Shown piece after piece: positions 35,520-44,301 of a stretch of DNA of 64,000 nt. A program made the translations under genes and the position numbers. The stretch comes from Phragmitibacter sp965284365. Lineage in GTDB: Bacteria > Verrucomicrobiota > Verrucomicrobiia > Verrucomicrobiales > Verrucomicrobiaceae. How positions within the stretch are numbered: the stretch's first letter is position 1; each line of letters begins with the position of its first letter. Location of the stretch: the NCBI GenBank assembly GCA_965284365.1, contig OZ260079.1:2356001-2420000 (forward strand). The letters run 5' to 3'. A model generated the notes under the pieces. The model was not told the DNA's origin and ran no database searches. It was given only the letters and a program-made list of their open reading frames with translations.

Positions 35520-35557
35520 AAACGGGAACTCCGCATGACAGCGCGAAGTTCCCGTTT
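35520..35557 (-). terminator. possible terminator hairpin between sulfatase and pdxA
   Basis: AAACGGGAACT and AGTTCCCGTTT form an 11-bp perfect stem with a 16-nt loop. It lies 22 bp after the sulfatase stop on the minus strand, where a terminator is expected, but no T-run follows on that strand. Confidence 0.5.
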
Positions 35558-35578
35558 CAGTCTTTATTTAAAATGCGA

Positions 35579-37189
35579 TTACCGGGCGGCGGGTTCGGGC
35601 TGTAGATTCTGCTTTCTCCCAGCGCCCTGTCGTTTGCCGCCTTGGCCTTGCTTATTGTTGTTGTTCATGCCGGGGCGTTTTCCTCCGTAGAACCAAGGCT
35701 CTTCTTTTTCAGGCACTTTAAGTTCGGTGCGCAGGCGGGTCACCTCAGTCTTCAGCTCCGATACCGTTGTGGCGTACGAAGGATCGTTTAACACGTTTTT
35801 CAATTCATGTGGGTCGGCCTTGCGGTCAAAGAGTTCCCAGTAGTCCACATCCGGGGCGTAGAAATGGATGAGCTTGTATTGATCCGTGACAACTCCGTAG
35901 TGAGGTCTCACACGGTGGGGCATGGGGTATTCGTAGTAGTGATAATAGAAACTCTTCCGCCAGTCGGCCACGGTTTGACCTTGCAGCAGCGGCATCAAAC
36001 TGCGGCCCTGCATGTCTGCGGGAATGGGTAATCCCGCGGCATCCAGAAACGTCTCGGCAAAGTCGAGGGTTGAGACAATCTCCTTGTTTTCGGAACCTCC
36101 TTTGATCTTGGCGGGCCAACGGATCATGAGCGGGGTGCGAAGTGATTCCTCAAAGATCCAGCGTTTGTCGAACCAGCCGTGCTCACCGAGGTAAAAACCC
36201 TGGTCGGCGCAATAAACGACAATGGTATTGTCGGCCAGGCCTTCGTCATCCAGGAATTTGAGAAGACGACCCGCGCTGTCATCCACGCCTTTCACCGTGG
36301 CCAGATAGTCATGCATGTATCGCTGATAGCGCCAGCGGACGAGATCTTTTCCTTGAGGATTGGCCTTCTCAAAGTCTGCGTTGCGAGGGCCGTAGTACGC
36401 GTCCCACTCCTTGCGTTGCGCTTCATTCATCGTAGGCGGCGCGGTGAGCTTTGCGTCTTTAGGCGTGAACGTCTTTTCGATGCTCATATCCTGCTCTTTC
36501 TCGGCTTGGCCACGGTTGGCATAGTCATCAAAAAGGGTCTCTGGTTCTGGGTAGACGCGGCCTTTGTCGTGATTGAGATGACGGAGCGGCGGGTCCCATT
36601 CGCGGTGGGGCGCCTTATGCTGACACATCATGAGGAAGGGCTTTGACTTGTCCCGCTTCTTCAATTGATCGATGGTCTTGTCCGTGATGATGTCGGTCAC
36701 GTAACCCTCAACCTTTTCACGCTGACCCATCTCGATGAAGTCCGGGTTGTAGTAAATCCCCTGGCCGGGGAGAATGTTCCAATAATCAAAGCCCGTGGGG
36801 TCGCTCATTAGATGCCACTTGCCGACGATGGAAGTCTGATACCCAGCTGCCTGAAGCATCTTGGGCAGCGTAGGTTGCGAGCTGTCGAAGACGGAGTTGC
36901 TGTTGTTGAGGAAGCCGTTGAGGTGATTGTATTTTCCGGTGAGAACGACGGCGCGGCTGGGCCCGCAGATCGAATTTGGCACCACGCAGCGGTGGAAGAG
37001 CATCCCTTCTTTCGCGATGCGATCAATGTTCGGCGTCTCTACCAGTTTCCGCGGATCATTGTAAGCGCTGATGGCCTGGTATGCATGGTCATCCGAGAAG
37101 ATGAAAAGGATATTGGGCCGTTGATCCTGAGCCTGTGTATGGAACACAGGCAGCAAACAAGCGAGCAGGAGGAGGAAGCGTGCTGTCAT
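35579..37189 (-). CDS. type I sulfatase
   Basis: A 536-residue secreted protein (signal M-T-A-R-F-L-L-L-L-A-C-L-L). The formylglycine motif S-I-C-G-P-S-R-A (Cys75) is intact, N-I-L-F-I-F-S-D-D-H near residue 26 gives metal ligands, and T-S-I-V-G-K-W-H-L gives the substrate-pocket Lys and His. The sequence pattern L-N-D-P-S-Y near the end and M-Q-G-R-S-L-M-P-L-L are typical of arylsulfatase A / heparan N-sulfatase-like groups. A disordered tail rich in Asn, Gln, Gly and Lys ends the protein. It likely removes sulfate from polysaccharides in the periplasm. Confidence 0.92.
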   Translation of the reverse strand: MTARFLLLLACLLPVFHTQAQDQRPNILFIFSDDHAYQAISAYNDPRKLVETPNIDRIAKEGMLFHRCVVPNSICGPSRAVVLTGKYNHLNGFLNNSNSVFDSSQPTLPKMLQAAGYQTSIVGKWHLMSDPTGFDYWNILPGQGIYYNPDFIEMGQREKVEGYVTDIITDKTIDQLKKRDKSKPFLMMCQHKAPHREWDPPLRHLNHDKGRVYPEPETLFDDYANRGQAEKEQDMSIEKTFTPKDAKLTAPPTMNEAQRKEWDAYYGPRNADFEKANPQGKDLVRWRYQRYMHDYLATVKGVDDSAGRLLKFLDDEGLADNTIVVYCADQGFYLGEHGWFDKRWIFEESLRTPLMIRWPAKIKGGSENKEIVSTLDFAETFLDAAGLPIPADMQGRSLMPLLQGQTVADWRKSFYYHYYEYPMPHRVRPHYGVVTDQYKLIHFYAPDVDYWELFDRKADPHELKNVLNDPSYATTVSELKTEVTRLRTELKVPEKEEPWFYGGKRPGMNNNNKQGQGGKRQGAGRKQNLQPEPAAR

Positions 37190-37267
37190 GGGCACGGTGT
37201 AACGAAAGGCAAACGTCCTGCCTTTCGGAAATCGCACGTCATGCGCTTCCTCGGCCGTCCGATTACC

Positions 37268-37645
37268 TCAAGGCTTGGAGGCCTGGGCTTTGAGAAGGTC
37301 GCGGATTTCGGTGAGAAGCTTTACATCTGGGGGATCGGCCACCGCGGACTCTTTCTCCTTCGGTTTCTCGGTCATCTTGTTGTAAGCCTTGACGACCAGA
37401 AACAGGCAGAAGCCAACGATAATCAGGTTGAAGATCGTGTTCACGAATACACCCAAGGGAACACCGCCGGGTTTGAACTCGCTGAAGTCGGGGTTCCCGC
37501 CAATCATCCCCAATAGTCCCGTGAAGATACCCGTAAACGATTCCGTCACTTTACCAAACGCGCCACCCATGATGAAGGCAACGGCAGTTTGGAGGAGATT
37601 ACCACGGACGATGAAGTCTCTGAATTCGGCTAACACCTTGGTCAT
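37268..37645 (-). CDS. mscL: large-conductance mechanosensitive channel
   Basis: A 125-residue protein: E-F-R-D-F-I-V-R-G-N at 7-16 followed by TM1 (A-V-A-F-I-M-G-G-A-F-G-K-V), a periplasmic loop with P-G-G-V-P-L-G, TM2 (F-N-L-I-I-V-G-F-C-L-F-L-V-V) and a C-terminal helix L-L-T-E-I-R-D-L-L-K. All match MscL, the emergency osmotic release pore, which acts as a pentamer in the inner membrane. The length is normal. It stands alone between a sulfatase gene and the nitrilase pair. Confidence 0.96.
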   Translation of the reverse strand: MTKVLAEFRDFIVRGNLLQTAVAFIMGGAFGKVTESFTGIFTGLLGMIGGNPDFSEFKPGGVPLGVFVNTIFNLIIVGFCLFLVVKAYNKMTEKPKEKESAVADPPDVKLLTEIRDLLKAQASKP

Positions 37646-37712
37646 AAGAATGGAATGGGATTGATGGGTTCTATTCAGTTAGCGGGTGAGGACCCGTATC
37701 TGACCGCGCAGA

Positions 37713-38579
37713 TCAGACAGTTGTATCTTCGCAATTCACGTGCCGGGGTGTCAAGCGCGCGGGATTTGTCTCGAGGTAATTGCGACGGCTGAGGGCGACC
37801 AGGCGAGTATCCAAAGCTTGTCGTTGTCGGTGAAAACCCTCCGTCAGGATTTCGCTGAGCGCCTCCCTGGTCACGTCGGCAAAGGCGGCCTGCGATGGTG
37901 CGAACCAAGCAAGGCGGCCGACATTTTCGTCCACCAAGGCTGAGAAATCGGCTACGCCAACCAGATGGCTGACGCCGACATAACATCCCAGTTCAATAGC
38001 TCTGGCGCTGGCGCAGCGGCCCACGCGATCCAAGCCGAAGATCGTCTCTGTCGCGCTAGGAACCAGAATTGCATCCACGCCCTTTCCTCGTAACAGCGCG
38101 GATAGTTCCGGAATCTCAATATCCAAACATATGACAACAGCCAACCTGGCGTCGCCCAATTTCCAGATACGAACGGCAGCGCCTGGTGAGAAGGCGTTCT
38201 CCCAGGGCGTGAGGTTCAACTTATCCTGATAAAGTTCCCGGCCATCGCTCAGGATGGGCGCGCGATTTCTAATTTCCTCTGTAGCGCCATCTTTCCAAGG
38301 CACGGTGCCAAGTATTACTGCTTTATTCGGCCGATCGAGCCTTTCACGGATGCTTGGCCAAAGCTCAGACCAGAAGAGGTGCGCGATCGAGGACAGGGGA
38401 TTGTCCTTTGCCACGAACCTCTCAAGGCCCATCCAGGTGAACTCTGGAAACAGGACGATGTCCGCACCTTCATCCCAGGATTGAAGTGTACGCGTCACCA
38501 ACAGTTCCGCGAAGTCAACGGGCGTTGCTACCGGAGTGCCCACGTCACAAGTCCACAGGTCAACCGTCAGCGTGGGCAT
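37713..38579 (-). CDS. carbon-nitrogen hydrolase (nitrilase superfamily amidase)
   Basis: A 288-residue protein with the triad Glu46 (L-F-P-E-F), Lys120 (Y-Q-D-K-L-N-L) and Cys151 (V-V-I-C-L-D-I-E). The C-L-D-I-E context is that of amidase or predicted-amidohydrolase branches, not the C-W-E of the Nit1C enzyme at 12050. Its 5' end overlaps the acetyltransferase gene by 20 nt, so the two are translationally coupled. Such acetyltransferase/nitrilase pairs and fusions are known, and may act on the same acyl or amide substrate; the substrate is unknown. Confidence 0.88.
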   Translation of the reverse strand: MPTLTVDLWTCDVGTPVATPVDFAELLVTRTLQSWDEGADIVLFPEFTWMGLERFVAKDNPLSSIAHLFWSELWPSIRERLDRPNKAVILGTVPWKDGATEEIRNRAPILSDGRELYQDKLNLTPWENAFSPGAAVRIWKLGDARLAVVICLDIEIPELSALLRGKGVDAILVPSATETIFGLDRVGRCASARAIELGCYVGVSHLVGVADFSALVDENVGRLAWFAPSQAAFADVTREALSEILTEGFHRQRQALDTRLVALSRRNYLETNPARLTPRHVNCEDTTV

Positions 38580-39168
38580 GTTTCATCCAGAAGGTAAGGG
38601 TTTTGGGGGATTCTGCGGGCTCGCCGATTTCCTTCCACACAAAGTTGGCCTCTAGTTCCGGATGCTTCGTATATCCTTGAGCCACCCAGAAGTCGTCCAG
38701 AGGCCGATATCCTGACGGTTTCAAAGGTTCATAGGTGGCACGGTTCACTGCGCAAAATACGGTAATCGGCAATCCCAGTTTCGCGGCATGCGCTTCACGT
38801 TGCCGAAAGAACAATTTGCCTATGCCGCGGCCCCGCAATTCGGGCAGAAGGATGGACTCACCGAAATAGCAGATCTGGCTGAGGTCGTAGTTGTGCCGGA
38901 CGAAGGGTTCCTGAAACTCAGGGCCTTCATCGAGCAGAGGCAGACATGTGGTGGCGCCGACGACTTTCCCAGCGGCATTTGCGACGAGCAATATCATGCT
39001 GCGAGAGGATGCCGCATACGTCTTTAAGTAGTCGCGCTCGTATTCGAGCGTGCCTTCATAAAGATAGGGATACTCGCGGAAGACGGTAATGCGAAGTTCG
39101 CCCAGGCCATCGAGCCAGGGCAAAATTTCCTCTCCATGCAGTTCATGAAATGCGAGATCCGCAGTCAT
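38560..39168 (-). CDS. GNAT-family N-acetyltransferase, partner of the nitrilase-like gene
   Basis: About 202 residues from the ATG at 39168; a GTG five codons upstream is the alternative. The acetyl-CoA loop L-L-P-E-L-R-G-R-G-I-G-K-L (canonical R-G-x-G-x) follows the strand Y-F-G-E-S-I-L, and the C-terminal part has F-W-V-A-Q-G-Y. It overlaps the downstream C-N hydrolase by 20 nt, forming a two-gene unit. Confidence 0.85.
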   Translation of the reverse strand: MTADLAFHELHGEEILPWLDGLGELRITVFREYPYLYEGTLEYERDYLKTYAASSRSMILLVANAAGKVVGATTCLPLLDEGPEFQEPFVRHNYDLSQICYFGESILLPELRGRGIGKLFFRQREAHAAKLGLPITVFCAVNRATYEPLKPSGYRPLDDFWVAQGYTKHPELEANFVWKEIGEPAESPKTLTFWMKHAHADG

Positions 39169-39235
39169 GCCATCCGTTAGCACATTCCACGTGCACGCGG
39201 CAAGCCATGATCACGGGAACTGAACGTTGCCGCCC

Positions 39236-40525
39236 TCACAAAGAAGGCTTCCACCATCGGTCCAGTTTATCTGTCAAAGCCTTGACCTTGTCTCCTTGAG
39301 CGGAAGCCAGGTCATCGTCTTCCTCGGGGTCGGTCGCGATTTTGTACAACTCCGTCTTTTGGGCGGGCTCGTTGGCGGCATGTGGCACAATGATTTTGTA
39401 TTCGCCGTCAATCATCCAGCGCCACCGAAGGCTTGCCGCCGGTTTCGCGAGATCCATGGAATTGTGGGTGAAGATCTCTCCATAGATGGTCTTGCGCGCT
39501 GCACGTTTCGCTTCGTCGAAGAGATCCACCCCCTGCATCCCAGCCGCAGGATTAAGACCTGCTGCTTTTAAAAGTGTCGGCGCGAGGTCGATGGAAATGG
39601 CCAAATCTTCGCTGCGTGCTGGTTTGATCTTGCCGGGCCAACTCAGCAGAATGGGCGTTCTGATCCCACCGTCATACTGGCTCTGTTTGGAACGGGGAGC
39701 ATATGACTTCGAGTCAGTGGGATCCTGAATCCAACCGTTGTCGGCGAGGTAGAGCACAATGGTGTTTTGGCTGAGTTGCTTTTTCTCGAGGTAGTTTGTC
39801 AGTTCTCCACACGTTTCATCGAGCCACTCGATCATGGCCCAATATTCGGCTACGGCGAGAGAGGGAGTCTTGCTCCGGTATTTGGCCAGCAGCCGCTCCG
39901 GCGGAGTATGTGGCGTATGGGGAAGAAACGGAGCATACCACAGGAAGAACGGCTTCTTCTCCGTAACGGCTTTGTCCATGAAGTGATACATGGGCTGCAT
40001 GGTTTCACGGCCAATTTTGAGTCCGTCATCTCCGTGGCGAGAGCCTTGCGTCATGCCATCCGTGAAACCTCCTCGCGTGTATTTTCCCTGCCACCATTTA
40101 CCGGTTTGGAAGCTCACGTAGTTCTTCTGAGCCAGCAGGCGCGGCAGCGTAGCGAGTTGATCCATGTGGGAATTGAAGACTTCGCGCCCCGCAATGAAGG
40201 CGGGATCCTTCGGGCCAAGCTTTTTGCCGGTGGGGGCAGGAGGGTCATTGCTCGTGATGAGGCTTTGGTGCGGGTACAGCCCAGAAATGATGGTGGCCAG
40301 ACTAGGACAGCAGAGACTGCTGGGCACATAGCCTCGCGGAAAGAGCAAACTTTGGGAGGCCAGCTTATCCAAATGCGGCGTCTGCACCTGCGGGTGTCCC
40401 ATGAAACCATAGTCGTTCCAATGATGATCATCTGAAATGATGACCACAATGTTTGGCGGCGTCTCTCCGGGCGCCAAGGCCAGTAGAGACAAGAAAACTC
40501 CGAAGAGACAAATAAGCGATTTCAT
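39236..40525 (-). CDS. sulfatase-family protein with altered formylglycine motif
   Basis: A 429-residue exported protein (signal M-K-S-L-I-C-L-F-G-V-F-L-S-L). Sulfatase fold segments are N-I-V-V-I-I-S-D-D-H-H near residue 25, F-Q-T-G-K-W-W-Q-G and L-Y-L-A-D-N-G-W. The activation motif reads L-C-C-P-S-L (Cys72 to Leu76), so the Arg of C-x-P-S-R is Leu. Cys and Pro are kept, so formylglycine could still form less efficiently, or by another route, but activity cannot be assumed. It sits downstream of the tubulin operon on the same strand, about 80 bp after bklc. Confidence 0.88.
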   Translation of the reverse strand: MKSLICLFGVFLSLLALAPGETPPNIVVIISDDHHWNDYGFMGHPQVQTPHLDKLASQSLLFPRGYVPSSLCCPSLATIISGLYPHQSLITSNDPPAPTGKKLGPKDPAFIAGREVFNSHMDQLATLPRLLAQKNYVSFQTGKWWQGKYTRGGFTDGMTQGSRHGDDGLKIGRETMQPMYHFMDKAVTEKKPFFLWYAPFLPHTPHTPPERLLAKYRSKTPSLAVAEYWAMIEWLDETCGELTNYLEKKQLSQNTIVLYLADNGWIQDPTDSKSYAPRSKQSQYDGGIRTPILLSWPGKIKPARSEDLAISIDLAPTLLKAAGLNPAAGMQGVDLFDEAKRAARKTIYGEIFTHNSMDLAKPAASLRWRWMIDGEYKIIVPHAANEPAQKTELYKIATDPEEDDDLASAQGDKVKALTDKLDRWWKPSL

Positions 40526-40605
40526 GAGGGCGAGTTGCGATAACGTCAGCGGTGAAGCGATATATCGTAGATTCGCAATGGCCCAGCAATCGAGCGGTTG
40601 GCCCG

Positions 40606-41379
40606 CTATGCTGACTGGTCAATTAACAACGCCACTGAGCGACGGCGAACGGGCATCGTGTCGCCGGAGGCGCGAGCCGCCAAGGTATGCGAATGTTCCA
40701 TACATTCCTGAGCCTGACGAAACTCGCCCAACGCTTTGTAAACTGAGGCGAGATGCACATAGTTCTGGGCGAGTTCTGCCGGTGAGCATTCGCCGTGAGT
40801 CAGACCCTTCCGGATTTGCAGTGCTTTGAGATGCATGTCCCGCGCACGTTCCACTTCCAGGTTCTGGTAATAGAGGACTCCAAGATTGCTGCAGACACCC
40901 GCGGCTTGGGCGCTCTGTTCCGACTCAGAGCCGACGAGTTCATTCAGAGCGTCCAAGTACCATTCCTCTGCGCGCTCAAGCTCCCGCTGGTTCTTATAGA
41001 TCAGGGCCAGATTATTTTTGATGGCCGCCCGCTGTTCCAGAATGACTGGACTACTCCCCGCGGCACCTGTCAGAGCCTTTTGGTAAAACTCGATCGCCTG
41101 ATCCTGCTTGCCCCATCGGTCATAGAGATAGCCAAGCAGGGAATTGACACCGGTCACCAAGCCATCTTCGGCGCGCTTGGTGTCCTCGATGCGAAACAAG
41201 ACTTCACGATACAACGACTCCGCTTTGCGGAAGTCACCTTCCTGAACGCGAAGCTCAGCCAGGACGTTTAACTGCTCAACGAGAAAGCCCAGACGTGAAG
41301 GGTCGCGATGGGAAACGCGACGAGCCTCTTCCAGACTGCGTGTGGCCGCCGCGACCTGCTTCTCGAAGGATAAGTTCAC
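40606..41379 (-). CDS. bklc: bacterial kinesin light chain-like TPR protein
   Basis: A 257-residue all-helical protein with about five tetratricopeptide repeats, for example A-I-E-F-Y-Q-K-A-L, A-I-K-N-N-L-A-L-I-Y-K-N-Q, N-L-G-V-L-Y-Y-Q-N-L and N-Y-V-H-L-A-S-V-Y-K-A-L-G. This is the pattern that gave Bklc its name. It is third in the tubulin operon: only 5 nt separate the btubB stop from a GTG start, with no strong Shine-Dalgarno, so translation probably depends on btubB. In Prosthecobacter, Bklc binds BtubAB filaments and helps associate them with membranes. No signal or membrane helix is present. Confidence 0.92.
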   Translation of the reverse strand: MNLSFEKQVAAATRSLEEARRVSHRDPSRLGFLVEQLNVLAELRVQEGDFRKAESLYREVLFRIEDTKRAEDGLVTGVNSLLGYLYDRWGKQDQAIEFYQKALTGAAGSSPVILEQRAAIKNNLALIYKNQRELERAEEWYLDALNELVGSESEQSAQAAGVCSNLGVLYYQNLEVERARDMHLKALQIRKGLTHGECSPAELAQNYVHLASVYKALGEFRQAQECMEHSHTLAARASGDTMPVRRRSVALLIDQSA

Positions 41380-41384
41380 GTCCG

Positions 41385-42659
41385 TTAGTTGGCGTCGCGG
41401 TAGGACTGCGCCAGTTCCGCAACGCTGTTGCGGGCATTTGCCATCCAGTCACGGCTCACGCCCGCCCCTTCATACCAGTGGGTGTAGGCATGATTGTCGA
41501 ACATGATGTCGAACTGCGAGAGCAGCCGCTCAAATACCCGGGAAATGCCGGTATGGTTCACCAAGGCCAATCCGGCGGAAGCGAAGCCTTCGGGAGCCGT
41601 CTCGGCGAGGCCAATCTTGATACCGGTAGGCACATAGGAAGCGAAGTTCAGGCTTTTACGGATCGCGGCCATGTTTTCATCCACTTCCTTGGCTTTCACG
41701 TCTCCACGGAAGAGGGCACAGGCGGCCAGGTAAACGCCGTTTTGCCAGTCGATTTCTGCCGTAAAGTTCTCTTCGGTGAATGTTTCACGAGCGAGGTCTG
41801 AAAAATTCGTCCGGACGGACGCATCTTTCTCAGAGGAGCGCATCGGCGCGAAAGAGGCGGTGAGAAAGTGGCAACCAGGGAAGGGAACGAGGTTTGTTAC
41901 AAACTCGCTGAGATCCGTATTTAAGCGACCGGGGAACCGGAGAGACGCCGTCACGCTGGACATGATCAGTGCCACAATGTGGTTCAGATCCATGTAGTTC
42001 GGCGTGCGCTGGTAGCGGCTTTTGGCAATGCGGAAGAGCGCTTGGTTATCCAGCAAGACCGCGCAGTCGGCGTTCTCTTTGATCTTTTGGAGCGAGAGAA
42101 CGGCGTTGTAGGGTTCTACCGCTGAGTCCGAAATGAGAGGAGATGGCGCTACGGAGAAGGTGAAAATTTTCTTCTTTGGGTATGCAGCCCGCAGGCGCTC
42201 GAGGATGAGCGCACCCAGACCGGAGCCGGAGCCTCCACCGATGGAGTGAGTCAGCAGGAATCCCTGCAAAGATTTGGTCTTTTCCACCGCGCTATCCACG
42301 GTGTTCATGATCTGATCGATGACGCGTTCACCCTCCACATTATAACCGCGAGCCCAGTTGTTGGCGGCTCCGGGCAGTTTGCGGATGATGCTGCCTTCAT
42401 CAAAAAGGTCGCGCATTTCGCCTTCTTCGATTCGGGCGATCACTCCAGGCTCGAGGTCCACCAGAACGGCACGGGGGACATATTTGCCGTCCCGAACCTT
42501 GTGGAAAAACACTTCCTGGTTGGAGTTGCTCTTGATCAGATTGCTGTCTTTGACCGCGCCGCTTTCGTGCAGGCCATGCTCCTTCAGAATCAATCGCCAG
42601 AACTGATCTGCGATTTGATTGCCACACTGACCAACATGAATACTCAGAATTTCTCTCAC
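41385..42659 (-). CDS. btubB: bacterial tubulin BtubB
   Basis: A 424-residue tubulin starting at GTG with an AGGAGGA Shine-Dalgarno about 10 nt upstream. The N-terminus I-L-S-I-H-V-G-Q-C-G-N-Q-I-A matches eukaryotic tubulins far better than FtsZ. The GTP signature G-G-G-S-G-S-G is at 141-147. The T7 segment R-L-N-T-D-L-S-E-F-V-T-N-L-V-P-F-P supplies residues that complete the GTPase site of the next subunit. BtubB forms heterodimers with BtubA that assemble into four-stranded mini-microtubules showing dynamic instability. Cytoplasmic. 49 nt follow btubA. Confidence 0.97.
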   Translation of the reverse strand: MREILSIHVGQCGNQIADQFWRLILKEHGLHESGAVKDSNLIKSNSNQEVFFHKVRDGKYVPRAVLVDLEPGVIARIEEGEMRDLFDEGSIIRKLPGAANNWARGYNVEGERVIDQIMNTVDSAVEKTKSLQGFLLTHSIGGGSGSGLGALILERLRAAYPKKKIFTFSVAPSPLISDSAVEPYNAVLSLQKIKENADCAVLLDNQALFRIAKSRYQRTPNYMDLNHIVALIMSSVTASLRFPGRLNTDLSEFVTNLVPFPGCHFLTASFAPMRSSEKDASVRTNFSDLARETFTEENFTAEIDWQNGVYLAACALFRGDVKAKEVDENMAAIRKSLNFASYVPTGIKIGLAETAPEGFASAGLALVNHTGISRVFERLLSQFDIMFDNHAYTHWYEGAGVSRDWMANARNSVAELAQSYRDAN

Positions 42660-42708
42660 GTCCTATTTTCCTCCTCGATGGTTGGCGATATGCAAAGACT
42701 TTCAAAAG

Positions 42709-44163
42709 TTAGCGTCCCCCGCGACGATCGACGAGATCGCGCAGACTGACACTGGCGGAGGAAGGATTGCTGGGAGCAGGAGCTTCCGAAGGCGGCTGCA
42801 AGGTGGGTCCGCGATAGCCTGACTCCAGACGGACGGCATCTTTCGCCATGGTCTTGGCGCCGCTCTCTTCAGCTACTTGGTATAGTTGAATCAATTCCTG
42901 AACGCTGGAGCGCATGTCATTGATCTGGTCTTCCGTCATGCCTTCATTGAAGTACCAATTGGCGAAGGCCTTGCGCTGCCAGAGCTTGTCAAAATTGTGG
43001 CAGATGCGGTCAAGCACGCGGGAGATTTCCGTGTTGTTGGCCAGCATGACCATGCTCTTGCGGTGGGAGATGCCGGCTTGTTCCACGTAGCCAATCTTGA
43101 AGGCGGTGGGTATCCAATAGGTGAGTGGCAGCGACTCCTTGATTGATGCGAGAGCGGCATCGGCCATGGGCTTGTCATCCATGATGCCGCGATAGAGCAC
43201 TGCCGTACTCAGGAAACGGCCTTCCATGGGAGAACACGCTGCAAACACGGAGTCATTGGCGAAGAGAGACTTGATCATCTCTTCCACATGCATTTCCTCG
43301 AACTTGCTCCGGTCTGGAGGAGTGAGTGGCGCAAAGGCGCACATCAGAAAGTGAAGCGAAGGCTGGGGCACCAGGTTGGTGAGCAGCTCGCGGAGGCTGA
43401 TTTCCACCGTCAGGAAGCCGCTGAAGCGCATGGGAGCAGTGAGGCCAGCGAGGACTTCCGTGATAAGAAGGTTGAGGTCATCCACCGTTGGGTTGTCGAT
43501 CGACCATTTGCGGTTGGCCAGATCAAAGAGCGCCTCGTTGTCGAAGATAATGCAGGCGTCTGCATAACGGCGAAGCGTGTTCAGGGCGAAAACGGTATTA
43601 TAAGGCTCGGTGACCACGCTCGACACTTGGGGAGAGGGCATGATTGCGCAGCTGCAAATGGGAACCTCGGGCCGTTCGTGCTTGATCGACTCAACAATAA
43701 GAGAGCCAAGTCCGCTGCCGGTGCCGCCTCCCAGCGAGTGCAGAATCAGCAATCCGCCGACGTTGTCACATTTATCGATTTCCAGGATGATGCGGGCCAT
43801 GATGTCGGTCAGCATCTCGCGCCCTTCACCCATGTAGCCGACGGCGAAATTACCGCCAGCACCTTCGGAGCGGGACAACAGGTTGGCAGGATTGAAAAGG
43901 GAGCCAGTGGTGTTCTTGATTTCTTCAATGACGCTCGGCTCCAGATCCGCCATGACGGCGCGCGGCACGTAACTGTTGCTGCCACGCTCCCCGAGTTGAG
44001 TGAAAAACGAACTCCAGTTGCCTTTGGGTGCCTGGCCTTTGTCCGTCAGACCGGTTTCCGGATCAATACCATGTTCCAGGCAGACTGTTTTCCAGAATGA
44101 AGCGGCAATCTGATTACCCGCCTGACCCACTGATACCACAATCGTATTGTTGACCTTCATCAT
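42709..44163 (-). CDS. btubA: bacterial tubulin BtubA
   Basis: A 484-residue tubulin; M-M-K-V-N-N-T-I gives two possible starts, the second (44160) matching the described N-terminus and the first better spaced from AGGAAG. N-terminal V-V-S-V-G-Q-A-G-N-Q-I-A and F-W-K-T-V-C-L-E-H-G-I are near-textbook tubulin. G-G-G-T-G-S-G (145-151) is the GTP signature. The T7 region L-T-V-E-I-S-L-R-E-L-L-T-N-L-V-P-Q-P pairs with BtubB. The tail after about residue 430 is variable and ends S-L-R-D-L-V-D-R-R. It heads the btubA-btubB-bklc operon. Confidence 0.97.
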   Translation of the reverse strand: MMKVNNTIVVSVGQAGNQIAASFWKTVCLEHGIDPETGLTDKGQAPKGNWSSFFTQLGERGSNSYVPRAVMADLEPSVIEEIKNTTGSLFNPANLLSRSEGAGGNFAVGYMGEGREMLTDIMARIILEIDKCDNVGGLLILHSLGGGTGSGLGSLIVESIKHERPEVPICSCAIMPSPQVSSVVTEPYNTVFALNTLRRYADACIIFDNEALFDLANRKWSIDNPTVDDLNLLITEVLAGLTAPMRFSGFLTVEISLRELLTNLVPQPSLHFLMCAFAPLTPPDRSKFEEMHVEEMIKSLFANDSVFAACSPMEGRFLSTAVLYRGIMDDKPMADAALASIKESLPLTYWIPTAFKIGYVEQAGISHRKSMVMLANNTEISRVLDRICHNFDKLWQRKAFANWYFNEGMTEDQINDMRSSVQELIQLYQVAEESGAKTMAKDAVRLESGYRGPTLQPPSEAPAPSNPSSASVSLRDLVDRRGGR

Positions 44164-44301
44164 TCTGATCGTCTTCCTAGCTCAAGGTTTTGTTTGAAGC
44201 CGCATTTTCTATCAAGTCTCTCTATAAAGTCTAGTGGCGTTTCCGGAATAGTCCCAAACCGCCCCTCTCGTCCGCGCTCCATTCCGATGCAATGGCCCCT
44301 C
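44164..44301 (-). promoter_or_regulatory. gap between pseudokinase and btubA, possible btub promoter
   Basis: The 138-bp gap on the minus strand holds an AGGAAG Shine-Dalgarno 9 nt before btubA and AT-rich hexamers (TTGGGA, then TAGACT and TTTATAG) that could be a weak promoter. A palindrome TTCCGGAA lies between them. No T-rich terminator follows the upstream gene, so read-through from the pseudokinase gene is possible. Confidence 0.3.

Noticed and set aside
42709..44163. FtsZ
   Set aside because: The VGQAGNQIA and LEHGI N-terminus and the T7 segment are tubulin-like, and the partner btubB and bklc are adjacent.
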